This document shows positions 44,411-56,400 of a DNA stretch of 64,000 nucleotides, in pieces. Both the position numbers and the translations under genes were made by a program. Under the pieces are notes generated by a model. That model made no database searches and was not told the DNA's origin. It saw only the letters and a program-made list of their open reading frames with translations. This DNA is from Pyrrhosoma nymphula (taxonomy: Eukaryota; Arthropoda; Insecta; Odonata; Coenagrionidae). Every line of letters starts with the position of its first letter. The first letter of the stretch is position 1. The stretch spans positions 20,432,596-20,496,595 of the forward strand of contig OY754330.1 in assembly GCA_963573305.1 (NCBI GenBank). The letters run 5' to 3'.

Positions 44411-44673
44411 ACAGTACTGATTTTTGATGACTGATGTTGTAAACAATACAGATTTTTTGGGGTACAATATTAGTGCAAATGGTACATATTTCGTCGAGAG
44501 TAAAAAAGGTTCAGGTGATAATGAGAGCTTCCAAGACAAATGATGTAGACAGCCTGCGAGTGTACCAATCAGGGTTTGTGAATAATTATGACTCTGCCCA
44601 AATAAGGCCACTGAATTTCATTTACTTTATGATATCCTCAAACAAGGAATAGAATGACAATTGTCAACTGCTC

Positions 44674-45785
44674 CCCAGCTAGCACAGATTTGGTTGTATC
44701 CTTGGAGAAATCTGATAGGTATTTTGGGGATAAGCTTATCTTCCACGTTCAATATCCCTGTTTTCCACGATTGCAAGCATTTGGGGGAGGGGGTGTCACA
44801 GTACTTTAATTGTATATGCAGTGTAATTATTGAATAAATCAAATCACCTGCGAGAGTGAGTTATTTTAAGTTGAGTGAGAGTGTTGAGGGTCAAAAGTGA
44901 CATGTACTTTGTGTTGGAAGAGAACATCGTGGCTAAAAATGGATAGTGATCTGCGACTGTATTTATGATAATAAATAGTATGGATAAATTGACATTAGTG
45001 TTAATCATTTTGAGCCCAGGATCAAGAGAAGTGATCACTCCGAAGCATAGCAGTAAGTAAGTTAAAAAAACCCACTTAAGTCGATGAATGGTGGGGCATG
45101 AAATGGCCATTCGAAATTGGCGGTATGAATGTGACCGTGTAGTGTTAAATAAAAATAAAATAAGTCGAGTCAATAAAATAATAATGCATAACCGTTAGAA
45201 GGCCATAATAAAATGAAAATCAGTGAATGAGACCTCATAGCGCTGGACCCGGCAATAACCACAGAAAACATGTAAATAGAAGTTAGTAATCGCATAAAAA
45301 TATGATGGTTAAATGGTAAGAGTGAGAGAAAATTTTTGGGGTATATTGACACTTCTCGAACTAAAGATGCAAGCATCGGTGCTCATGACCCTGAAGCCGC
45401 CAGAACTAGCACAAGCACGGGAAGAAATCCGGAAGAATGTATTTTGCCCCTATATTTGGGCTGATTTCCACAATTTTTGGATTGTCGCCTTTCATTTCCA
45501 GTAGTTTATATGAAAAGCCGCAAGGGGCGCGCATGTAGTGGTGTTATTCACATAGTAATTAAGATTCTCGCCCGATGGCGCTGCGATCGTTGTCAGCAGC
45601 CCGTAACGGTTTTTACGACATAAGGATAGGTTTATCCCTGAAAGTGCGGAAATTCATCTCCAATTTCGCCTCAAATACGGAGTGGATTCGTCATACTTTA
45701 TCTCTGCGCCCAGATAGGCTTAGCCACGATATATATGTGGACTATCCTCGTATTTAGGGATGCGGCCTAACCTGTGCTAGCTGGG
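44674..45785. mobile_element. DNA transposon-like element with CCCAGCTAGCACAG ends
   Basis: Left CCCAGCTAGCACAGATTTGG and right (inverted) CCCAGCTAGCACAGGTTAGG; the first 14 bases are identical. No transposase recognised. The end sequence differs by one base from that of the 41459 element, so both probably belong to one superfamily. TSD not clear. Confidence 0.7.
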
Positions 45786-45789
45786 TCAC

Positions 45790-46330
45790 AACAATGCCAT
45801 TGACTATGTTAAGAAAGCAGTAAAAGATGCACTGTTAGTGCATTTCAACCCTAATCAGTAATCTGGTATGTGATGCCAGAAACATGAGTAGATTAGGTTT
45901 GCATGTTGTGGGTTAGATACATCTCCACATGGGGTCACTGCTATGCTCTCACATGTAATGCCAGATGACACTAAGTGACCAATTGCTTTTGGTTCACATC
46001 CCCTAAAACCAGCTGAGAGAAATTATTTCCATGTAGACAAGGAAGCCCTGGCTGTCGTGTTTGGAGTGTAAAAGTTCTCTATCTCTGGGAAAGATCATTC
46101 ACCATTTGCACAGACATTTTAAACCATAATTGGAAGCAACTGTCTGATGTGTTGTCACCTCGAGTTCTTCGTATAATGCTTGAACCTTGCCAATTTTAAT
46201 TATGTCATACAAAATAAAAAGGGTCTGACCACTGCAATGCAGACTTTCTTAGTAGGGTGCCGATTACGTTGTCAGCAGAGTTGCATGTAGTGAGTGATGT
46301 TCAATTACGTATATTGTTTGTTAATAGCGT
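45790..46330 (+). mobile_element. Gypsy-type LTR retrotransposon, RT/RNase H remnant
   Basis: Frame-broken similarity: 'VKKAVKDALLVHFNPNQ', 'HGVTAMLSHVMPDDTK', 'IAFGSHPLKPAERNYFHVDK' and 'EALAVVFGV', the RT-connection/RNase H region of Ty3/gypsy pol. Further decayed sequence to about 46290. No LTRs identified. Confidence 0.75.
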
Positions 46331-46339
46331 GGTGACTTT

Positions 46340-47339
46340 TTCTATCAGCCCACGAAAATAACAGTATTTTTACACACTACCTTTTGATTATTGCTTCGTC
46401 TTGCATCCATTAGTATTCATGAATCCTAATCAAATTCTAATTTTTGTTTCCTTTTTATTGTATTAGGGCATTTTCCCAAAATATAATTCAAAACAACACA
46501 AAACTACAGAGCACAAAGGACTGCAGTTATGACCAGTTCCTTCTGTTTTAGTCAAGAGGAATTATCATATTACAATAACACGACTCCTCTAGTTATAATC
46601 ATTGCATATCCTAGCAATCATATATGAAAATTTTATCAAATTATAAATATGCAGGTCATTACTATTTCAGTGCTGCAACGGGAAAATTCTTAAGTACAAC
46701 TATTGGCTAAGATTTGAAAATAAATTATAATAACATTACACAATGAACAGCTAAAGCTGATTCCATGGTCATTATAAACCAGGCAGCCATGAGAATTCCA
46801 AAAGCTAGTATGTATCACGGAAGGGATACTTCTTTTATAAACATTGAGGTGATCAAAGCATTCAACTTTTTTTAAATCAACAAGGGGCACACATTTTAAG
46901 CACTGAATTCTATAATTGAGAGCACTAATTACATTATCTACAGTGACTTGCAAGAAAATTAGAATACATAAATAATATTCCTGCAATCGCCAAAATATGA
47001 TGACTCTGCTTATATAATTTGCTCCCGGTGAGCATAAAACTCTGAATGATGTGAAAGTATTCGAGAAATAACATTTGGGCTTTCATTTTTTTATCTAATC
47101 AAATGACTTGATACAATAAATGTTAAAACATTAAAAGCCAAAGCAGCTCTAATCACGAAAAATTACATACACAAACAGACCATATTATGCACTGTGTTAG
47201 AGGATGTCAGACTAGTGATAACCAAGATTACTGCTTCAGCAAGGAATAACCAAGTTTCATAAGATCTAGTACACAGGTGTCAAACAACGAAAAACGTGTT
47301 TCAGTATTACATTGAATTAATACGTAATACATTTGAAAA
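46340..47339 (-). other. Probable CCDC103 3' UTR and downstream DNA
   Basis: AT-rich. A minus-strand AATAAA at 46459-46454, about 880 nt past the CCDC103 stop, is a candidate polyadenylation signal. The 98-codon minus frame at 46690-46986 resembles no known family. Confidence 0.3.
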
Positions 47340-47493
47340 CTAAAAGTTATCCAAAAATGCCAAAGGTGAGTTCACATCACCTCCTGACGCCTCCTGTTTT
47401 TCTTTGCTCCCAGAGTGTAGTTTTAATTTTTCCTTGAGTTGATTGATGATACTTCTCTCCTTTTCACTTAAGAAAAGCATGTGGAGACTAAAT
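47340..47493 (-). CDS. CCDC103: CCDC103 coding exon 4 (terminal)
   Basis: Polypyrimidine tract and CCTTCCAG end at 47494. Completes Arg194, then FSLHMLFLSEKERSIINQLK… to …FLDNF and TAG at 47342-47340. It lies 9 kb from exon 3. The match to the family C-terminus, the phase and the final length together identify it. Confidence 0.9.
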
Positions 47494-50400
47494 CTGGAAG
47501 GACGTAAAAACAGCAAAATTAATGTGATGCTTAACGAGGCTTAGTGGTAGTAAAGACAATATTTTTACTTTTTTTCCCTAGCTGAGGAATTGATTGAAAA
47601 TTAACTTAACACGTTGAATGATAGCAATGAATAAGTATGTCTAGTCTGCTACTACTATGAACTAGTATGTCGTTGGCAAGAACCATTGGACTAATGGTTG
47701 TTGCCAACGATGCACATAGGCATCACAGGAGTTCTGCTTTATTGGCATTGAAAATAACGTACTCAAGCATCACTATAGTGACGCTTGAGTACGTTATAGC
47801 ACTATGCAGTATAGATCTTGATCATTGGTATCATTCATGTAGAGCATAATGTAGCAGCTAACAAGGGTCCTTTTTTGCAAGCTTAGAAGAAAATACAGGG
47901 ATACTCTTAGAACACATGAGTGTAATTTGTGCGCTTGTAAGGAAGTACATATCTGTGCACATAAACAAGGAGACTCCAGGCAGTTTAAGACATCTTCATG
48001 AAGAAGAGAATGCTGATTTATTGCAGAGCATAGTCCTGATGATGACTGAAGATAATGAAACGCAGTGGCGTCCCTAGGGTAGTGCGACAGGCACCACTGC
48101 ACTGGGCCCCGCGCTTATGGGGCCCCGTCCAGGCTTGCCTCTTTCAGACGGCACGCGAGGAAACTCACCTATTACCCAAAATTACCTACTACTTAGTACA
48201 CATGTAAATTTCTTGAAATCAATTGCCAGTTTGTTGGTTAATTTCTTTATTTTCATGAAATATGCTTAAAAGATGCTGCTATTTCAATAAGGGAATGCAA
48301 AGTTAAGGGGGCCCCCTCCTTATATTTGCACAGGCCCCCTCAATCCCCAGGGATGGCCCTGATGAAACGTATATTCCTCCACTGTCAAATAACCAACGTG
48401 AAATTATTTTCTCAGTCACTTATCTCTCTTGTGGCTAATAAGTTACTTTGCTTTTTTTCCTCATACCAAAGAATGTAACACAATTTTTTTTTGTTGTTAT
48501 TTTTAATTTGCTAATATGGAAATCATATATGTAACTCAATTTCATCATTAAGTAATTCTGAAGCTGGGAGTAGTGAATCAAAAGATGACAACATTGCAAC
48601 TGTGGAGAGTCTACTGTGAGTATCCCAAAAAGCTCCTTTTAGGGAAATGGAAATGCTTGGATAATCACAGCAATATTGCTTGTTCTGAAAAGGATTTCAC
48701 ACATTTTCCTGTATTTCATGGACATATTTGTGTAGTGGAAGAGGTTGGCCATGATGAATCCGGAGAGGTAATTGTCTTCTTTCTTCACTTTACTGACATT
48801 GATTTGAAGCACACAATGAAAGAACAAACCAACCTTTTTGCCTGGAAAAATATTCGGAAGAAACAAAGTAAAAATAATTTTCGCCTTATAGTAGACTTCA
48901 GAAGGTTTAGAGGTGAACTTTCTGAATCATTTCTCATAAAAACAGGTTTGAGACTATTAAGATGGCTAGTTACCGATAACGTTCAATTGTGCCCTAGAAT
49001 ATACATATTATGAGGGAATGGACACAAGGATAACCCAAAGAACATCAAAATTGGAACATCCAAAGACAACATAAATTTAAAAACTGTTTTGGATTTGTGG
49101 ATGACCTGGCTCTTCTAGCCAACAATATCCAAGAAACTAAGCCACAAATAAAATCACTACAGAATATAGCTCATAAGATTGGGCTTAAGATATCATTTGA
49201 GAAAATAGAAACTAAGCTAACCTCACCCACCACTCGCAAACAAAATCAAGGTAGAAGAACAAGAGATAAAAATTGTGGACAAATTTAAATATCTAGGGGA
49301 AATCATAACATACAACCTGTATGAGAAACCAACATGGAACAATAGAATACATAAATTGACTAGAGCACAATATGTCAGTAAACTTCCTTCTGAACTAAAA
49401 GCAATGCATAGCCTAGAAAAAAAGTTCAAGAAAATTTTTAAAGATTTTTTTGTAAAAAATGCCTTTTAGAGCATTCAGGAGTACATAGAGAGATAAAAAG
49501 TCATAACAATGTGAATTTATATTTTTTTCTTCTCTTTTTATAATACAACTTTGTGTGAAATTTTTTTGTTGAATGTTTTATTTTTTTTGTGAATTTTTTG
49601 AAAAATTTTTATTTTTGTAATTTTTATTTGTGTTGTTTTATTTGTAAAACTTGACGAAACCCATGCAAGTGTAATCTTGTCCTTTTTTTATATAATAAAT
49701 CAATCAATCACCAGGAACACATGTAACAAAAAATGCCTCTCAATAGCCACAAAATTAAGACACTATGAAACAGTTATGCAACCGGAAATAGCATATGCAA
49801 GTGAAACCATCTTCAAAACAACTAACACAAGAGCAATAGATAATTTACTCAAGATAGAAAGGAGAATAGTCAGAACTTGCATAAATAAAAAATACCAAGA
49901 AAACAGGCACTGGAGATTAGCTTCCAATGAAACAGTCTACAGAGAAATAGAATCTGTATTGAGCAAGAAACGAATCTCATTCCTTGGACACCTAATCAGA
50001 AAATAGAATAAGCAAAAATATTATAGAAAAACTATGGAACAGTAAGACCAGAGCAAGATGGATAACAGAAATTAAGGAAGATAGGAGTGAATTACACATT
50101 ACAATAGAAGATTTGAAAGAAAAGACAAGATGGTATCGTGAAACTCACGGACAAACAGATCAGACTACAAACCAAGATCAACAAACAGAGAATAGGAAGG
50201 GTGATCTCAGGTGAAGAAAGAAAACTACGATCCAAAAAAATGAAGAAATACTGGGCTGACAGAAACAGAAGAAATCCAGAAGATGACTAATGTGGATGCC
50301 ATATAATTAAAAATGAATAAATAGATAGACTTCAGAAGTGGAAAACCCATAACTCTGCACGATGTGGAAAACTTTTGGGCATCATTCTTCATTCCTCAAT

Positions 50401-53400
50401 CAGTGATAGACCATCATTACAAGGTCACTGGTGCTATAACCCTGTCCTATCATACAATTTTTATCCAAACATCTCTAGCAGAGAAAGGTTTTTTTTCTGT
50501 GAAATTTACCATTGGCAGATAATAGCCATTTGAAAAGGAAAGGAGAACCAAGTTTTAATTCTCTGTACAAAGCTAGACCATTGATTACACCACTCCCAAG
50601 AGAAATTCATAACAACATACAATGTCTGTGAAAACTATTGATGAAGGCCGTATCAGAGGTCTATTTTCATGCATACATGCCTGACATGCCTCACAAGTAT
50701 TGGATGAAAATCCTTATGATTTGAGAAGCTACATCTAGAGAGATGAAGGCAGAATGATGCCCTGCAAGTAGTGATACACATTGAGATATTGCTACTCAAG
50801 AGATTTCGATGGAAATCATCTTCCAAGCATGAAGCTGTCTTCACATCGAATCGAGGCATTATTACATGCACTAATTATAATTGTGATGACTAAAGATAAC
50901 TACAGATTGAGTAACATGAGATTCGATTTTGCTTATCGAGATGCAAGTAAAAATTCCTTTTTGAGGTTTCTGGAAATCAGCAAACAGCGTTGGAAGGCAG
51001 CTCTCCCACCAAGCTAACCCTCTCACGCAAACAATAGCCGGAAACAATGAAGTTGTCATATTTGCCAAGTTAACAGATAAAGCAGTCGGTCCCTACTTTG
51101 GGTCCAAACAATTGACTGGCGAAAACCGGTGTTGCCTCAAAGAGACCTCTCGCTCAAGATGAAATGTACTCACTGCTTATTCCTGAATGCGAAGAAATTT
51201 ATCTACATGGGACTCATTCTGCGAGATGGGTGTAACGCAAGATGATCACTCCTTCGTCTTATCCTTGTTTACTACCCTCACCCAGCTCCACTTTTACCCT
51301 GGTGACTTCCACTAGTGTAGGGATGGGGTGGGCCTCTTGCAGGGGCCTCCGTAGCCTATATCACAAGAGCCCATACTGGGTTGATACAGCCGAAGCTTGA
51401 ACGAACTGAGAGAAGCCATTATTTTGGTCAATTCAAATTGTAACCCTTTATACCCATTTAAACCAATTTAAGTCAACGAGCAGGTGCTCCCCTCCCACTC
51501 TTCTCCCTTTCTTTCGACTCCCTTAAGTAACCCACTGGGACAGTGACCAGGCGTTGCAGGCGAACAGAGGGCTGGCCCTTCCCCCACTGCCGGTCTTCCC
51601 TGAGGAGGAATATGCGGAGAGCCTTGGATTGTCAGGCAGTGGTGATGACACCAGGGAGCCAACGCCCGAGCGATGGCAGACGTGGACGCAATGGGACTCC
51701 TGACGATGCCTAGAGATGGGCCACTCTGAAAATTACCTCGGTAATTTTCGTAAATTACTGCGGTATTTTTCGTAATTTACCGCATCCCTTGTAAATTACC
51801 GTAATTTTCTAGATAATTCACCTATGTTTGAGATAATTTTTCATTCATATAAATTCCCAACATGATCTTTTAAGCCAAGTTCACATTTCTTACGTGTTTA
51901 ATAATAAATTGAGGCATGCGTACAACTCATTTTTGGAATATTTTACTTAATTATAACATGATAAAATTAAAGCTTTAGAATATTCTTCTTGAAAATTTCT
52001 CATACTTAGACAAAAGAAAGCCAGATTGCGTGTTGCTGCTGTAGTTCTTTTTACAATTTAAAAAAATTCTAATAGATTAATGTTGTATTAGGTATGGTTT
52101 AAACATGGTTATTCCCTTCTTATTGCTATTGGCTTTCTTATTCAACACGCTTTATACATTTGCTGTTTAATACTTAAAGCTAAAAAAATACAGGAAAATT
52201 ACGGTAATTTTCGAAAATTACCGTAATTTACCTCTGATGAAAAAAAACGGTAATTTTCCCATCTCTAGTGATGCCACGATTCTCACCCCACCTCTCCACT
52301 TCCCCGACCCACCTCACTTCTCCAATCAACAGCACACACACCCTTCTCCCGCCCCTCCCTTACTACACCACACCCACCCTTTGAGCATATATTGAACTGA
52401 AACTTTGTAACTTGCACCTGAAGATGACAATAAAAAACTTACGAGTGAAATTCGCAAAGTTTGTTCCTTTTCCATCATGGAGAAATTTCACAAAGTTACC
52501 CCTGACATTCTTCGTTTTGACAGAAAAGAGACATGAGTTCTCAATTTACAGATAATCCACTTATATAGACAACGTAATTCCTAATGATTCCATTCACCAT
52601 TTTTCTCACAAACATGCTGCCCTTCACTCGATGATCCACCGCCTCCTACACATACCCCTTTCCCCCAAAAATTTCAACACGGAACTTATGATAATTATTA
52701 ATATAGCCACCAACAACGAGTACAACCCCAATCTAGTACACAAAATACTATGGAAAAAAAACAAAACAATAGCCATAAAAAGGATTTCCTCTGCTCAGCC
52801 TGCAGAACAAAAAGACTTTAAGCGGTGCCCTCTCCCATTCCTGGGAGATATCTCATGTAAGATTTCCAATCGCCTGCCTACCTCACTTAAAGCAGCCTTT
52901 TACCCACCCTTAACCCTTTCCAAGCTCCTAGTTAATGGTAAAGACAAACAAGAAACACTTCTCAAGTCAGGCATTTAAAAACTTAGATGCAATAGTTGTA
53001 ACACTTCATATGTTGGTCAGACAGAAACTTCTTAATTCGCTTCAAGGAAAATGTTATGTGTCACAAAAATAAGGATTCCAGCTCCCTCTTTACTAAGCAC
53101 CTCCTGGAATGCAACCACGTAAGTGATTCTGTTACCGAAATTTTACACATCCTCTCCAAGGGATTCAAAATGGATGCTATCGAGCAAATCGAGATAAGAA
53201 TACACTTCGCAGACACTAACATGACCCTTTGTAAGGAGCAATTGTTTCCACAGCCCCCCCACTCCTTTCTGAGAAACTAAACTTAAGAAAAACTAACCAT
53301 TCAAGCCACCTGTCCGCGCCTACCTCTCCAAGCCACAGTATAACCGCCTCCTCCCTCTCTCCAACCAACCCCAAACCTACTGCAACAAACAAAGTTTAAT

Positions 53401-56400
53401 AAATGCATAAAACCAACTATGAATTTGTATCTGATGATGCCATAGATCGGTAAAACAAATTGTACCATTTAATAAACGCTGTGGAAAAGTACAAAGTATA
53501 TTATTTAGCTTGGATATTGTCACTTTGGCCCAATATAGGCCCCTTGTTGGCTCAATGTGGCAGGATAAAAGCAATATGTACTTTCATCTGAAACTTGAGC
53601 ATTCTAGGGGATACAGTCTCGTCTTTATTACAAGCATCTTAACTCTTTCATTGAAGATCAAGCCTACACCTAAACTGCAATGCATACTGCTTTGTACACT
53701 GTCTTCAACTCACACAGTGCAAACCCACCACCATCAGTTGTAACAACATCCCGTCCCTTGCGCTTGGTTTTATAAACACTCAACAAATCCACTTGTCTCA
53801 ATTACATTTTGTTCATTAACTCTTTCTCTTTTCCATACATACCTCTAACATTCCAATTACCACTTGCCCAGTTTGCATTGCCATGTCCGTCTCTTAATGG
53901 GCCAAACTTAATCAGCTTCCATCGCCCATGGTGGCTTCACCCATCTGATGCCTCTTTGAAAGTTTCAACCTTGTCCTTGCTCCCTCCCTTGTCCCTTTTT
54001 CGAAGGAACCCAGCCCGGAAATTCACCTAGCATTTTCATAGTGGGTGAGGGTCAAAAGGGTCGGTGCAAGAGCTCTAATGTACATAATGATGGGAGGCAT
54101 TTCTTGGCCTCGGGAGTTTGGGAATGGATGCAGCGGAGCCATCGGAACTCAACGCCCCCGCGCCCCCACCTGGAGAGAAGTGCCCACTCTTCCTTTCCCT
54201 CTACCTTTTCCTTCCTCCATTGATCTCGCGACCACCTTCGACACCTAGCTGTGTTTCGTTATATTAAACTTATTCTTTTTTGTGGAATCCGGCATTATTA
54301 TTCGTCGACTGATCCATGGGGCACCACCTCAAGTTAGCAGTAAGTTGCAGGAGTAGAGTATGAAGGGTGACCAGTCTTTGGCTTTGCACCCTAGCCACAT
54401 ACAGCTCTACCTGCTAACGGCTATAGTGCTCTAATAGTTTTGGCACATTTTCACCAGTTTTCACGAGAGAAACCAGGACACAGTAGTTATAATAATAATA
54501 TATTTTATTTGTCCGGCGATTTGTTGTTACAAATATAAGACACGTCAAGATAATACACTACATAATGCACATAATACAATACAATTGCAAAAAGTTAAAA
54601 AAGAAGAAATTCATCAATAGAGTAAAATAAATTACTCAATAGGAATTCTTGGAGCTTACATTTGAAGAGGACCATAGTCTTTGCACTTTTGATTTCACGA
54701 GGAAGCTTATTATAAAGCAAAAGGCCTATATGCCAGGGGGCGTAACCAGAGTTTTTAGTCCTTACATGTGTTTGATGGAGGTCTGTAGAGCTCCTTGTAT
54801 AATAACAATGATAGTTATTATTAGTGGCATAATTTGAAAGATTTTTTTTGGCACAAACAATTGCAGCAAACATGTACACACAGGGAAGGGGTTTGAAAGA
54901 AAGGGCGACATGGAACATAAAGAGATGCTTTACCTATCAATTGCATAATCCTCTTTTGAATTTTAAATATCATTTTAGAATTGGGTGTAGGGCCCCAGAA
55001 GAGGATACTGTACATGACCTGGGAATAGAACTCGCCATAGTAAATTGACTTTAGTACATCATTATTTACAGTTCCTCTAATAGACCGAATAAAAAAACAG
55101 ACAGAACTCAGTTTACTGCGGAGTTTATGAATATGACCCTCCCAAGAGACTTGACTGTCTTAAGTGACACCCAAGAATGAAGAACTATTATTTTGTGGAA
55201 TAGGTTTACCATCAATATTGACTGAGATAAGCGATTGATGTTTATTCTTAAAAGAAAAATAAATTAAATTTGATTTCTCCACATTAAGAAGGAGAGAGTT
55301 TTGGTTACACCACTGTTGTAGGAGAAGCGCAGCATTATTAGATCTAAAAGCCAGACTTTCAATTGACGAGGCTGATACTAGAATATTGGTATCATCAGCA
55401 TACAGTACTGGAAGTACACCTGGTACAGATTTAAACATATCTGGGAGGTCATTAATATATAAAAGGAACAGTGCTGGGCCCAGAACAGAACCCTGAGGAA
55501 CACCCGAGACAACTTTTTTTTCGGGGGACATGAAATTGGCCCCATCCATTGTAAGGACAACACTTTGTTGCCTATCACTTAGATAAGACTCAATCCATCT
55601 ATAAGCGGCACCTCTAATACAAAAAAATTCAAGTTTTTGCAATAAAAGATTATGATTATCACAGTCGAAGGCTTTAGAAAAGTCAAACAAAAGAATTAAG
55701 GGTTCTAATCTGTTGTCCAAGTCTGCTAGTATTTTATTCACAACATGATAAGTGGCAGTAGTTGTGGATCTCGATTTCCTAAAGCCATGTTGATGTGGAC
55801 AATAAATATGTTAAGGATGATAAGAACATTAAGTTCTTATTATGTTCATATTCCACAACATCTCGCCTGATTCCTCCCTTTTTGAGTTAAGGATGAAGTA
55901 TGTTGCTGTTTAGAACATCATGAAAATAAATATTTCATCATGAAGATTAATGTACATACTTCAGCTAGAAGTTTTTTAGGATCTCCTCAAAGTCGATTTC
56001 AGTCTGATTGACAACAATTACTTCAGTTGTCATGCGTGCATTTTAAAGCCAGAAATTTAAGTCTGGCCCACTTCCAAGCTGAAGACTCCAATAGGGTGGT
56101 TGGAGAAACTGACATAAATCAGACTGAACTCCCAACAGCATAGTAAAGCTAAAGACTAGTGGAAAGCCTAGAGATCCATTACCTATTAAGTACACAATGC
56201 AGCAGAAACGTTAGAAGCATGAGCAAAATTTGCTGACAACTGATATATGAATTCAACTGTTAGAAGATACATTTAAGTAAGTTTTACATCGAATATTAAG
56301 GTGTACCAAGAAAACTAGGTGAGATAATTAAAACACTTTATAACACTATAGGAGAGTATTGAGATTTTAGTTAAGCTAATCATATGAATTTTTGAAATAC

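Noticed and set aside
44330..44413. Possible tRNA-Gly (GCC) gene on the minus strand
   Set aside because: The anticodon arm and B box fit, but acceptor ends do not pair and SINE body sequence follows.
48573..49013. 146-codon plus-strand open frame in CCDC103 intron 3
   Set aside because: No recognisable family; no promoter or splice support. It may be part of an unnamed repeat, and I could not support a gene call.
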